DNA of 64,000 bases from Strigamia acuminata (GCA_949358305.1 OX442319.1:8556001-8620000), one strand, 5' to 3'. Positions 54,801 to 62,519 are shown, counted from the stretch's first letter. Made by a program: numbers and translations. The notes: a model not told the origin generated them from the sequence alone.

Positions 54801-56042
54801 TACAGATAAAAGTCATCGTTCAAACGAGAATAATATTTCTCAGGCGAGTCCACTCGCCATTTTCCGAGCGCAACCAATAGTCGTTTGTTGCGCGCCAAAT
54901 ACTCGCGCTCAACGATCAACCGTCGTTGTTAGCGCCTTTCCTTTGTTACGAGTGAGTGTAACCGCTCACTTGTCTCATTTTCCTCTCTTTCTCTCTTTTT
55001 CTCCCTAAATTTAACCGCTAATTTCATTAAATCTTTTACTTAATTCTCTCTTTATATTTCATTCCAATCGTTTGTAATTTTCGCTCAAATAAAGTTCTTT
55101 TGTATTTTTATTCAACTCAAACTGTCGTTTTCCTTTCATAAAAATTACCCCTAGACACACCACACAGGCAGCCGAGTATAAGGCCCATAAACGGCATCTC
55201 ACTTGCGAACCACTCACGACAAGGTAAGTATTTGTTTAGAGCGGAAATCCCGGAGTCGCAACATACCTTACATTGAATTTTGTTTTAAAAATAGTGAAAA
55301 CATTGCCATAATACCCATCTAGTGTCAATGATTTAGTCAATGTAAGTTGTGGTGGAAACTGCAGGAATATATTAAACTTAATCAAGGTATTTAAAAATGT
55401 CTTACATACTTACATCAAAAGCCGATATTCGTATGGGCTTTTGGAAATCTGGGATTTTCTTGGCACTTTAAAAGATTATAATTTTTATTTTAAAAATTTA
55501 ACCAATATAACTTACCGGTAACCAACAAACTAATTAAACACACCTTTCAGACTGATTATCACAACTTAATTGTAATAGCAAATTCCCGTCTAGATTATTA
55601 GCAGCATTAATTATTAGCCATTGATTTCCTAAATATTGGACGTTGTTCTGCAATATAAAAATATTTATTGATGAAAGTGCAAAAATAACTTTCCAAAGCT
55701 CGATGGTGATCAACTATTGATGGTCAAATTTTTATTTTTTTTATCAATACCATAATAATTTACCTTAGCGTTGGCATTGATTCTTTCAAAACCATCTACA
55801 AAGTTAAACATTAATAAAGCGCAATTAAAAAGGTAATATCAAAATTACACTCTACCTTGATTTGAAATTACCCTCACATGAGGACATCCAATGTTGTCAG
55901 AGAGAATACTTGTCCTCTTATGACACAAACAACATACTTGAACAAAAGAAATCCATGTTTTATATATTTTTTGTTCTCTCAAGTTCAAATTATTTATCTT
56001 ACATGTTTGAAGTGTCATGCTTATCAGTATAAGAAGATACAT
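45890..56042 (-). CDS. Ionotropic receptor IR-E with transposon-loaded introns
   Basis: The same 11 exons can be found: exon 1 from ATG 56042 (MYLLILISMTLQT), exons to about 55290 (S1 start), exons 7-9 at about 53770-53060, and exons 10-11 at 46379-45890 (VVRAKTHKDAIEAIYSRR; last exon ending FGIIELITYKFTT). Intron 6 carries a 1.38-kb solo LTR inserted three bases after the splice donor. Intron 9 carries a fold-back transposon of about 0.67 kb that is itself split by a 5.95-kb BEL element. I saw no stop or frameshift in the exons, so the gene could still be expressed if the enlarged introns are spliced. The LTR immediately after the donor GTAAG|GTA may impair that. Membrane segment M1 (MWLCIVGVSLTVILVNVL), VVLISYNSVLTSLLS and M4 are all present. 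Confidence 0.75.
46491..46819 (-). repeat. 3' LTR of the BEL element
   Basis: 329 bp. The Gag-Pol stop codon (46815-46817) lies inside its first bases in element orientation. Confidence 0.93.
46815..52031 (-). CDS. BEL/Pao Gag-Pol polyprotein
   Basis: 1,738 residues. Order seen: N-terminal helical segment (1-100); Gag core of the DUF1759 type (about 135-290, LPKLVMRNFSGNPVEWSKFW); two zinc knuckles (CVFCDDASHKKEDC and CFRCLGSKHMARSC, about 355-400); aspartic protease (CMFDGGSHRSFIS, about 465); reverse transcriptase (RIVYDASSHAQKSRSLND; GDIKQAFHQI; FYVDDFL; about 760-930); RNase H (HLFCDASPLAYGVVAYN, about 1110); integrase zinc region (HGGLGETL...CFVCKR), core with VGVDFAGPL, YSDNALTF and the Glu of GFWERMVKSTK (about 1400-1560); and a C-terminal DUF5641-like domain (WTRWQKEYLTEL). 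No stop or frameshift. The enzymes would reverse-transcribe and integrate the element; self-mobility is plausible. Confidence 0.95.
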   Translation of the reverse strand: MTENFKMDALDRLRAQQATSREGAKRLCNAVLVELANVAPEILALKRLKNQLLAKSEQLTALDDKISPMIVTRADLEKEESDNEDFRELIIDSLTDIEVKLEELLRPPAPVIPPAIPIGGSATSNSGEGTIKLPKLVMRNFSGNPVEWSKFWSNFELSVHGNGSLTAKAKFVYLNSVLEGTAATVVHGLKISDENYETAVTLLQNRFGRKEVIVNAHIQTLMKLKPVKRVSDLVELRRLYDTCELHIRSLETEEIDTATFGIVLCPLIRNAVPDVIALDFARKNKENTHDMKLFLEFFRAELELREEHVAVSDQTEKPAAKTFVDYKKPTRNDKIASANALTTNVSSSSCVFCDDASHKKEDCPLNIPDRLKRCMTKRTCFRCLGSKHMARSCPQKEKCVNCERFHHILLCETPTTKPETVLVSTLTAAAITAENTDLFLQVLMTNVESNCKTKAVQCMFDGGSHRSFISQKLVNELDAQVVGKQNMQISSFGDSKTESVCRRRVKVTLRNITDTNKFIDLELIEVPRITHSVARQSGPNVREMLRKHKIALNIDQMSTQQDEVAILIGADHFWRIVTGESKRLDEGLMCLHTSLGWTIHGAIRSQDETVRQSATRVNLVQYEDRLDHLLQRFWELEAVGIPHETLTSAQDEDDQAVAKFKESINWTGERYEVRLPWLLDKSELDSNYQIALKRLWNLVRKFKQNPDLYHRYKKVLDDQKIAGIIETAPEVANQTGCYYLPHRPVIRERRSTTKLRIVYDASSHAQKSRSLNDCLFTGPNLLPELINALLFFRQFIVALIGDIKQAFHQILLALADRDAVRFLWIADGWDVEGPIVLEILRQTRVLFGASPSPYLLNGTIQHHLEQYADRFPELIMKLLKRFYVDDFLNSEKTTTEAIDVYKKTSTIMLEANMELVKWYSNSPVLREQFAADHPTATFEDEQKVLGLKWNGVRDDLSLELEDVRATLERDSNTKRQVIQLVAQIFDPLGFASPFTVSGKLFFQQLWKLQIGWDNRVPLELIEQWEKWKVQLPLLEHIRVPRHFGLDADLNNHEIHLFCDASPLAYGVVAYNRVRHPNGSCNVFFILSKCRIAPIKTITLPRLELMGALLLARIAHRLKQFTTAKVTAWTDSTIVLCWLNEKRKAIPFVARRVEEIQIHVPFSSWRHCPGVQNPADLLTRGIDAEALIQANTWWNGPEWLVKDENEWPDIKIDENSDEIDSDDYLAAAAVIPEPPLMDEPSKYGSWRRLVRVTGWVQRFVKNTRDKVRNGAPLTVDELSAAELYWLRVMQQSNFATELAALSHRQEFAHNSFLNKVSCYIDENGLMRLNTRLRWAKIDSNMKNPYVLPSNHILTTLIVSEAHQRIFHGGLGETLAEIRQKFWMPKLRRTVKSVLHKCFVCKRVQGRFVRQTESSLPPDRVTQAEPFQVVGVDFAGPLYQRSGEKCYIVVFTCAVVRAVHLELVSSMNTERFIQALKRFFARRGVPSTIYSDNALTFKRTEKELCVLLNAVRGEQIQGFLTERGVKWQYIVERAPWWGGFWERMVKSTKSSLKKVLGKSSLDFEELTTILSEVESCINSRPLSYVYTEDEDSHPLTPAHFLVGKRSCTLPDPSQKTIQQLPSTSVTILKRWKLRQLKLGHWWTRWQKEYLTELRVHRKNDKNSREVKQGDVVLVEELNQPRMTWKIGRVVEIFRGRDGRVRACEIKLPVGKNLRRPVQRLCVLETHDMEELSGDTTPAPV
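52113..52441 (-). repeat. 5' LTR of the BEL element
   Basis: 329 bp, apparently identical to the 3' LTR; the CAATC duplication follows. Confidence 0.93.
53884..55263 (+). mobile_element. Solo LTR-like element, copy 2 (in IR-E intron 6)
   Basis: 1,380 bp, TGTGGTGACCC...GAGTCGCAACA, with the 4-bp duplication TACC (53880-53883 and 55264-55267). It is a diverged homologue of 29757-31154 in opposite orientation. On this strand there is a polyadenylation signal AATAAAG near 55089 and a splice donor AAGGTAAGT near 55221-55229. Many hairpins in the first 1.1 kb are shared with copy 1. No coding sequence. Confidence 0.78.
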
Positions 56043-56551
56043 TCTTCGAAAATGCAAGAGAGTAGTTTGTATTGGATACGCAAGCAGCTGTAGCATTGAT
56101 GTCAATGCAATTTTCTGTACTCATAAAATCAATTTTGTTAGCCTATTAAAGTGTTATTGTGATCGCCCACTACACCTGACTTCCGTCTTTATTTTCAAGA
56201 AGCATGTAAGTGGTTTTTCTAAATTTTAAGTGTCGGTCGCGGAGGGCTATGGGTTGTTTTGTTTGGACACCATTCACGATTAAGAACAATTGATTTATTA
56301 TATATTTATTGGGGTTGTCTAGGAGTTGTGTGCACTGTGTGATCACCCAGATCGCTGTTTTTAAAAAAGTCAAACAGTCATCTCATCAATTTGCTAGTAA
56401 AACAAGAACCAAAAAACGTTTTTTATACGATTTTATTTAATTTAATTTAAATATTACAAGAAGTTAATTCAAATTGTAAAATTTAAAAATACACATGTAA
56501 TTCATAATTTATACAGAAAATAAAAAACAAAAATAATAAAAACAAAATAAA
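56043..56551. other. 5' flank of IR-E
   Basis: Shares the upstream block of IR-C and IR-D to about 56400 (GGTTTTTCTAAATTTTAAGTGTCGG), then AT-rich sequence. Contains the presumed IR-E promoter. No other gene. Confidence 0.5.
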
Positions 56552-56556
56552 CATTG

Positions 56557-56618
56557 CTGTCGCCTAGTGAGAGATTTTAAAATCTCGTATCTAATCTTCG
56601 TAGACTATAAAGCGACAG
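56557..56618. repeat. Hairpin with nested palindrome
   Basis: CTGTCGC pairs with GCGACAG at the outside. Within it is the 16-bp perfect palindrome GAGATTTTAAAATCTC. It lies just outside the left end of the DIRS-like element and may be part of its terminus. Confidence 0.6.
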
Positions 56619-56865
56619 CTCGCACCCATAAGGTAACCACTGCCGTTAAAATCGGATTCACTCTTTGTAATCTCCGGCTAAACAGGAGATGGCGCTACTA
56701 GTCGGGTTACGCCACTTCCGGTTCTACTAACGGGTTGCGCGGTCAGGTTCGAATTGCTCTACGAGAAAATTTTCAATAAGTATCGTTTTTTCTACCTTTT
56801 TCAAAAGAAATTGTTATATTTTTCGAACCCCTTTGTAATATCATTGTTTTTTATAGTTACATAAA

Positions 56866-57360
56866 ATGAATTCCTTCGTTAAGGTTATCGGTTTCCCGAT
56901 TATTAATGACAATGACGATAATACTGACCACGCGGTCCAAACTTTGAACCAACAATCGCCGCTGCCTTCGCCGAGAAGGATGAACCAGCGGCTAGATGTG
57001 CTAACCGACGAAATTGCGCGGTTTGATGCAGACTATCGCTGCAAATCAGATTGCTGCGGGAACGGTCGTCGTTCTTCCGCAGACTGGCGTACTTCCTGTG
57101 GCTGGGTCAGGCGCCGTGCCTGAACCGCTGACCACTAACGTCTTGGCTGGACGTCTTGGCTTTCTAACATGTGTTGGATAAACAGCCGGCGGAAACGGTT
57201 GTCGTTTTACCGCAAAGAAACCTTATCGCTACGGACGGAACGGTTAATATATCCGTTCCGACTTCCGTAAACGGAACAAAAATTTTTATTTTTTTGAACC
57301 CCGTTCTTGCGACTTCCCCTGTCGTCACAGGCGGAGCAGATCCCGAGCAGATCCAATAGT
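56866..57360 (+). pseudogene. Gag-like first frame of the DIRS-like element (frameshifted)
   Basis: Starts MNSFVKVIGFPIINDNDD after an AT-rich leader. A predicted helix LDVLTDEIARFDA follows. After FDA the natural continuation (QTIAANQIAAGTVVVLPQ) lies in another frame, so there is a frameshift near 57027. The motif VVVLPQ recurs near 57196 (TVVVLPQRN), the first sign of the repeated segment that becomes the minisatellite. Not homologous to a named family as far as I can tell. Assignment as Gag rests on position and weak similarity to the minus-strand fragments at 1.5-2.0 kb. Confidence 0.4.
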
Positions 57361-57965
57361 CGGGACAAACTGTGTTTTGTACTCCTTTCTGGCGAAATCC
57401 CCTGTCGTCACAGGCGGAGCAGATCCAATAGTCTGGACAAACTGTGTTTTGTACTCTGTTCTGGCGAAATCCCCTGTCGTCACAGGCGGAGCGGAATGCC
57501 CCTGTCGTTACAGGCGGAGCGGAATGCCCCTGTCGTTACAGGCGGAGCGGAATGCCCCTGTCGTTACAGGCGGAGCGGAATGCCCCTGTCGTTACAGGCG
57601 GAGCGGAATGCCCCTGTCGTTACAGGCGGAGCGGAATGCCCCTGTCGTTACAGGCGGAGCGGAATGCCCCTGTCGTTACAGGCGGAGCGGAATGCCCCTG
57701 TCGTTACAGGCGGAGCGGAATGCCCCTGTCGTTACAGGCGGAACGAATCCAAATATCAGGACAAACTTTGTTTTGAACCTCGTTCTGGCAAAATCCCCTG
57801 TCGTCACAGGCGAAGCGGATCCATTAGTCGGGAAAACTTGTTTTTTAGCCCCGCACTGGCGATTGCCCCTGTTGTTACAGGCGGAACGGATCCAAATATT
57901 GGGACAAGCTTTGTTTTTGAACCCCGTCCTTGCGAATACCCCTGTCGTCGCAGGCGGACCGGTAA
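57316..57965 (+). repeat. Composite minisatellite: 28-bp hairpin units inside about 72-bp units
   Basis: The outer unit (about 72 bp; starts at 57316, 57399 and 57471, then near 57800, 57868 and 57940) begins CCCCTGTCGTCACAGGCGGA and continues GATCCAATAGTCGGGACAAAC. Between 57491 and about 57745 the first 28 bp (GCGGAATGCCCCTGTCGTTACAGGCGGA) are repeated about nine times almost perfectly. Each unit holds the hairpin CCTGT-CGTT-ACAGG. The unit length is not a multiple of three and it lacks stops, so all three plus frames are open across the array. Confidence 0.9.
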
Positions 57966-58229
57966 TTTTATCCGCTTCGGATCCAACCGTAAACGGTACA
58001 TACGCAGACGGATCGAACAATGTTTCTGATCCCGTCATCCCGGATAATATGGTTAATTTATCCGTTCCTATTACTGACGAATCGAACATGTTCCGATTCC
58101 GTCATCCCAATCTCCCCTGTCGCCCAGTTGTTTCGGCTTGCGAGTTCTTGAGAGCCACTAGACAGATGGGCGAGCCACTAGACAGATGGGCGGACCACCG
58201 CTCGTTGGGGTCACATTGAATGCAAATTG

Positions 58230-60405
58230 ATCGGGAAGTTTGTGCGCATGAAAATGAAAAGTAGGTTTTGACCGAAATTTAAGTCATAACTAAATTTAGT
58301 TATAAAGATCTTGTATTAGAATCACAAGAAGTGAAAAATATTCACTTTAATTTTGATTTTCTGTAGAAAAATCGAACATCTTCGTAAAACGAGAATTCTA
58401 CCACGTGGTAAAACCATAAACAGGTTAATAAATAAAAATTATTTTATAAATCTACCACGGGAAATTATAAAATTCAGTCCGAATTTATCGTTGTTTTGTC
58501 CGCCTACGGAACGTCGTTTTCACCGAATTCAAATTCGAATTATTTTCAATCGGCCATTTCAAGAAATTGACAAAAAAGTTATCAGACACTTACACCAACT
58601 TTTATTTGGGAAATAAGTACAAAGGAAAGTCGATACTGTTTAAAGAACAGGTTTATTTGTTCTCAAATTTTGGTTACAAGATTAACACATACCTCATACC
58701 TGATCAACCTTACTTTCGTTTCGTATAATCAAGACCGTGATTTTAAAATAGTAAAATCCAACAAGGCAAGGATTATCGCTCGAATGTTCTAATCCGATGA
58801 AAACATTTTACAGCTGCTTTGCCTAGAAACCAGAAGCGCCAAGAATCCAACGATTTAGCGTGCTTCCTAATTGTTATTAACAATTTTTCAATCGTGAATT
58901 CAGATTGTTTTAATCACAATCTTTGTTTATTTCGATTTATAACTTATATCGAATCAGAGTGTCACAGTTCTCTTGTACGCATTTACGAAAGTGAATGAGA
59001 TTGGTTTAGACAAATTTACTGGAAAAAGTTTCGATTGAAATAAATAGGAACAGAAATTTATCTATAATGTCTAAAAATATTCCGCTTTATTCTTGTGCTG
59101 TCAATTACAAGAAAGAAAGTTGCATTCACTTTAATGCTAAAATTCTTAAAGGCAAATAGGTAAACTTTGCGAATTGCAAAAATCGAATCATTTCAGTACG
59201 GGAAAAAGGAATAAAGTTTACTCTTCATTCTCAAAATAAATAGAATACATATCAAATTGGTAAATGAATCAATTTATTTTATTCTGATTTTACAAAATGG
59301 TAAACATATTTACCAGAACTATAAGTATTTATTCAGTTCAAGAACTTTTTTGAAGCCATCTGCACACTAATTGTATGTAGTAGCAGATCGTTCAAAAGAA
59401 CATTTCAATATTAAAAGTCCCTTTTTAAAATAAAATTGGAATATTTTAGAAGTTAGGTCAATCCAGACCATCACCTTTTACACTTGAAAGTATAATATAT
59501 TACCAAGTTAAAGCACTTGCTTTTTCTCTAGTTTGTTGTAAGAACAACACGTCAAACATTTCGACTATTTAATAGATATTACGAATATGAATAAACCAGA
59601 TGACCTTTTAAATCCCTGATTATTAAGCGCAGTTAATAAGAATTCAAACGAATACTTTATTTGCATTACTTTTCAATAAGATTGGAAAACACTTGGTTTT
59701 TATAAAGTTTTATTTAAATAAAACATTTTATGTCGTTCATACTTGAATAACGATACATTAAGATCAATTGATAAATTTGCGTCGCCACAAGTGGAAATTC
59801 TATCGAATCACCATACGTAAGGGATCCCTTGAAATATTTAAGATAAATGAGAGATTTTTCATTAACATCATCTGTAACCGAGATCTGAATCTAAATTTAT
59901 TTTGCAAGAAATGAAATTTATCGTAAAAAAGTTAATTTTACCACTCGGTAAGACTTTTTAAAACTTATCATCGGAGGCTGAAAATTAAGCCGACTGGGAC
60001 ATAATCATGCCCACCTAGAAAATACGGCAGATACTGTCTATTCTGAAAAGAAAGCATGTGTTGGATAACAACAAAGAACGCGATTACAAGAAATCGCAAT
60101 TTCGAAAGAATTCGAAATAAGATCAAAAAAATCATTGCATTCTGAAATATGAATCTGAACTAGCCACGTATAATTTCGATTAAGTAAACAGGTTAATAAA
60201 TAAATATATTTATTTTCATACTTATAAAAAATAAGGATATACCTGATTACAAAGTAAAACTTTTTACATAAATAGGATTATTTTCACAAACCCATATTAT
60301 TTATCTGGAATAGTCCATCGAATTACGATCGAAGTCCATATCGAAATCGTTTGCCAAAGAGAAAGCGAAGAAATGGAATGTAACACATACAATAATGTAT
60401 TCGTT
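58230..60405. repeat. Diverged about 0.9-kb repeats inside the DIRS-like element
   Basis: AT-rich and non-coding in appearance. A block with CAGGTTAATAAATAAA...TTATTTT recurs at about 58417 and 60190, with a weaker form near 59265, so units of roughly 0.9 kb are likely. 59500-60350 is the inverted relative of 620-1480. An 87-codon frame at 58353-58616 has no recognised signature. I found no reverse transcriptase motifs. Confidence 0.5.
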
Positions 60406-60907
60406 GTTGTCTAACAACTAATAGTAGTTCGCACTCTAAAAGGAGTTACTAATTTACGACCTAGTCTGCCACGGTACGTGGCAACATGGGATGTGGGTTT
60501 GGCTCTCAACGAATTGCGCAAACTCTGGCCACACGACAACTTAGATTGGATATGTCTACAAGAAAAGACACTTATTCTGCTTGCTTAACTACTGCAGCTA
60601 GAGTAAGCTCACTGCAACAATTGAAAACCTCGGAAATGACAGTGTCAACCGACGCTGTAATTTTCAACTCCAAAACTATGCACAAGATTCTCGTGCGGGT
60701 CACCATACGGTTTACCGTCAAGAGTTCGGTGCTCATTCGACGCGAGCTGCGGCCACCAGTGCAGCCGCCAGTGTTATTCCGGTGCAACAAATATTAGGTG
60801 TTGCCGGTTGGACCTCCGAACAAACATTCGCGAGGTTCTACAACAAAACTATTGTCAACCACAATGCTTTTCAAGAATCAGTCCTAAACAGACCGATTCC
60901 AAAATAA
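60406..60907 (+). pseudogene. Tyrosine recombinase (DIRS/Ngaro-type) C-terminal catalytic domain, frameshifted
   Basis: Three frame segments make up one domain. Segment 1 (to about 60587): NLRPSLPRYVATWDV and NELRKLWP, the usual lead-in. Segment 2 (from about 60587): LTTAARVSSLQQL, which carries the first catalytic Arg. Segment 3 (from about 60727): HSTRAAATS (catalytic His and second Arg), ILGVAGWTSEQTFARFYNK with the Trp/His-position residue and the nucleophilic Tyr, ending RPIPK. Two small indels (near 60587 and near 60720) separate the segments, so no enzyme is made. In the family this enzyme integrates circular cDNA without target duplication. The N-terminal part is missing upstream of about 60406. 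Confidence 0.82.
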
Positions 60908-61036
60908 TTTCATAAAATAAAAAATGATTAAACTGAAAAATTGTTAAACTTGTTTTTTCCAAAACATTTTTATTTTTATCCTATGGAAAAAAGTTACCTT
61001 TCAAGTCTCCTGTTTAGCCGGAGATTACAAAGAGTG

Positions 61037-61142
61037 AATGTAATCTCGGCTGAACGAAGTGAAGCGGAGCGAAGCGGAGCGAAGCGGAGCGAACGAGTGA
61101 AAGCCGATAGCATTCACTCGTGTAATTGGAGGTTTAACAGGA
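61037..61142 (+). repeat. Left arm of a 0.42-kb hairpin
   Basis: Inverted to 61358-61453 for about 100 bp. The arm contains three GAAGCGGAGC units; the right arm has two. The loop is about 215 bp. Confidence 0.9.
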
Positions 61143-61357
61143 CCCACCACATCCTCCCTTGTCACAACTAATTCATTTGGTCTCCATTTACCTCCAGCTA
61201 ATAACTTTTAGTTACACTCTAACGCTTATAATTAAGAAATATCGTAAATACGCTTACCGTCAACTCGGTGCTGTTGTTGACTCCATTTTTTCCTTCACTT
61301 CCTTTTTTCCAGGATATAGCTTTTAAGACTGACGTAACCCGACTAGTAGCGCCATCT

Positions 61358-61453
61358 CCTGTTAAACCTCCAATTACACGAGTGAATGCTATCGGCTTTC
61401 ACTCGTTCGCTCCGCTTCGCTCCGCTTCACTTCGTTCAGCCGAGATTACATTC
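61358..61453 (-). repeat. Right arm of the hairpin, 38 bp upstream of the selenoprotein start
   Basis: Near-perfect inverse of 61037-61142 apart from one missing 10-bp unit. It also carries the element terminus motif (CTAGTAGCGCCATCTCCTG at 61342-61360). Confidence 0.9.
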
Positions 61454-61491
61454 AATTCCAGGTTTTCCTTATATTTCACATCATTTAGACC

Positions 61492-62068
61492 ATGAAAATT
61501 ATCCTGTCAACTCTCGCCGTATTATATTTAATCGTGGATGTAACGAATGGCGATCAACCGCAAGACAAAAATGTTGTTCGCGCTGTCGTCGAGGTAACTA
61601 ATCGATATATCGGATATATCGTTCGATATAACTTTTAAAAGGACTTAATAATGTTAAAGTTTTAATTTATATTTCAGAGCTGCGGTGGATGACGTTTAAA
61701 TCGACTACCAGAGGTGAAGAAATTCATATTCGATGATTTACCTCTATAGTATCCTTTGTGTTTGATTCCGACTAATCACTCGATTCTCCTTAATCGATTC
61801 TCAGTCAAAACGTAGAATTTAAGAAAATTGGAGGCGCGCCACCGGATTTAATATTCTATAATTCCAACGGCGAAGAAGTAGAGGTAATTTTTGCAACATC
61901 CTGATTGAATAATCCAGTTTAATCGTTTTTTTTTAACTCCAGAAAATTGATTTAAGCGAAAAGAATCGCGAAGAATGTAACGATCTTCTCGCTCAACGTG
62001 GATTCTCGAAGCAAATCGCGAGCGAGAACGAGAACTCGCACACATCGGACGTTAATGGCGACTTGTAG
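61492..62068 (+). CDS. SELENOM: Selenoprotein M (in-frame TGA for selenocysteine)
   Basis: A thioredoxin-fold ER redox protein of the Sep15/SelM family. Four exons: 61492-61593, 61678-61748, 61805-61883 and 61943-62068, with GT-AG introns of 84, 56 and 59 bp and consistent phases, giving 125 residues. Residues 1-20 are a signal peptide (MKIILSTLAVLYLIVDVTNG). The redox motif is C-G-G-U at residues 36-39, with U encoded by TGA at 61690-61692, followed by RLNRLPEVKKFIFDDLPLY, the SelM hallmark. The rest of the fold matches SelM: a segment with IGGAPPDLIFY, then KIDLSEKNREECNDLLAQRGF. The C-terminus NGDL resembles the ER-retention end HADL of the vertebrate protein. A SECIS element lies 64 bases after the stop. 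The start is preceded by TTTAG|ACC, so an upstream untranslated exon is possible. Conventional annotation would stop at the TGA. Confidence 0.95.
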
Positions 62069-62131
62069 ATATGAGATCGTGATGTGTGCGACTGGATATT
62101 TACCGTTTTGATGGATAAAAAAATGATTTTT

Positions 62132-62200
62132 AGCTGATAATTTATGACATCTGATATCTAAAAAATTACTGATTTCAGATTGAACTCTTGTGTATCTGCT
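62132..62200 (+). promoter_or_regulatory. SECIS element (selenocysteine insertion) of selenoprotein M
   Basis: Helix I: AGC-T-GATA (62132-62139) with TATC-T-GCT (62193-62200). An internal loop follows, then the non-Watson-Crick quartet ATGA (62144-62147) opposite TGAA (62181-62184). Helix II: ATCTGA-T-ATC (62149-62158) with GAT-T-TCAGAT (62171-62180), ten pairs and one T-T mismatch. The apical loop starts with an A-run 12 bases after the quartet, the position of the conserved AA. This is the expected eukaryotic SECIS layout. Confidence 0.88.
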
Positions 62201-62281
62201 CGTTTTTTTATCCATCGATTTGGGAATATTCACTTACAGTAAATTAAAACTTCACCAAGAAATTGTATTTTTTTTAATTCG

Positions 62282-62287
62282 AATAAA
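62282..62287 (+). terminator. Polyadenylation signal of selenoprotein M
   Basis: AATAAA about 80 bases after the SECIS element; the first such signal downstream of the gene. Confidence 0.6.
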
Positions 62288-62519
62288 AGTGAAAAATTGT
62301 TTAAAATTGGGTTTTATACGTTGGATTGTATCGGAGGTTGTAAAACGAAAAAGGATGTTATGTAAGGGGTTAACATCTTGACAGCAGCAATTTCAACCAA
62401 TAATAATCTTTATTTTCTGAAAAAATTCAATTGGGATCTTAAGGAAATGTAATTTTATGCCGAAAACTGCAATTGTTCCCTTAAAACACAATTTTGACCT
62501 AAAAAATTTATATTTTCAC

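Larger units (their letters stand above)
56652..61453 (+). mobile_element. Degenerate DIRS-like tyrosine-recombinase retroelement
   Basis: A left terminal segment 56652-56714 (ATTCACTCTTTGTAATCTCC...GGCGCTACTAGTCGGG) is the inverted counterpart of 61326-61390. Its outermost 33 bases are also complementary to 61006-61038, which lies just after the recombinase remnant, as expected of the internal complementary region of DIRS elements. Between them are a Gag-like frame (56866), a minisatellite, diverged repeats and a tyrosine recombinase relic (60406-60907). No reverse transcriptase could be recognised, so the element is degenerate or internally deleted. Exact borders are uncertain because no target duplication is expected for this class. 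Confidence 0.6.

Noticed and set aside
57480-57745. CRISPR-like array of 28-bp palindromic repeats
   Set aside because: The units are contiguous without variable spacers, the surroundings are eukaryotic, and the array is part of a retroelement.
57307-58219. Long overlapping ORFs (240, 280 and 110 codons) over the 28-bp array
   Set aside because: They are the same 28-residue cycle read in three frames because the unit lacks stops and is not a multiple of three. None has a family signature outside the repeat.
61690-61692. TGA as a simple nonsense mutation making a SelM pseudogene
   Set aside because: All other codons, splice sites, signal peptide, C-terminus and a SECIS element are intact, and the TGA is at the family's selenocysteine position.
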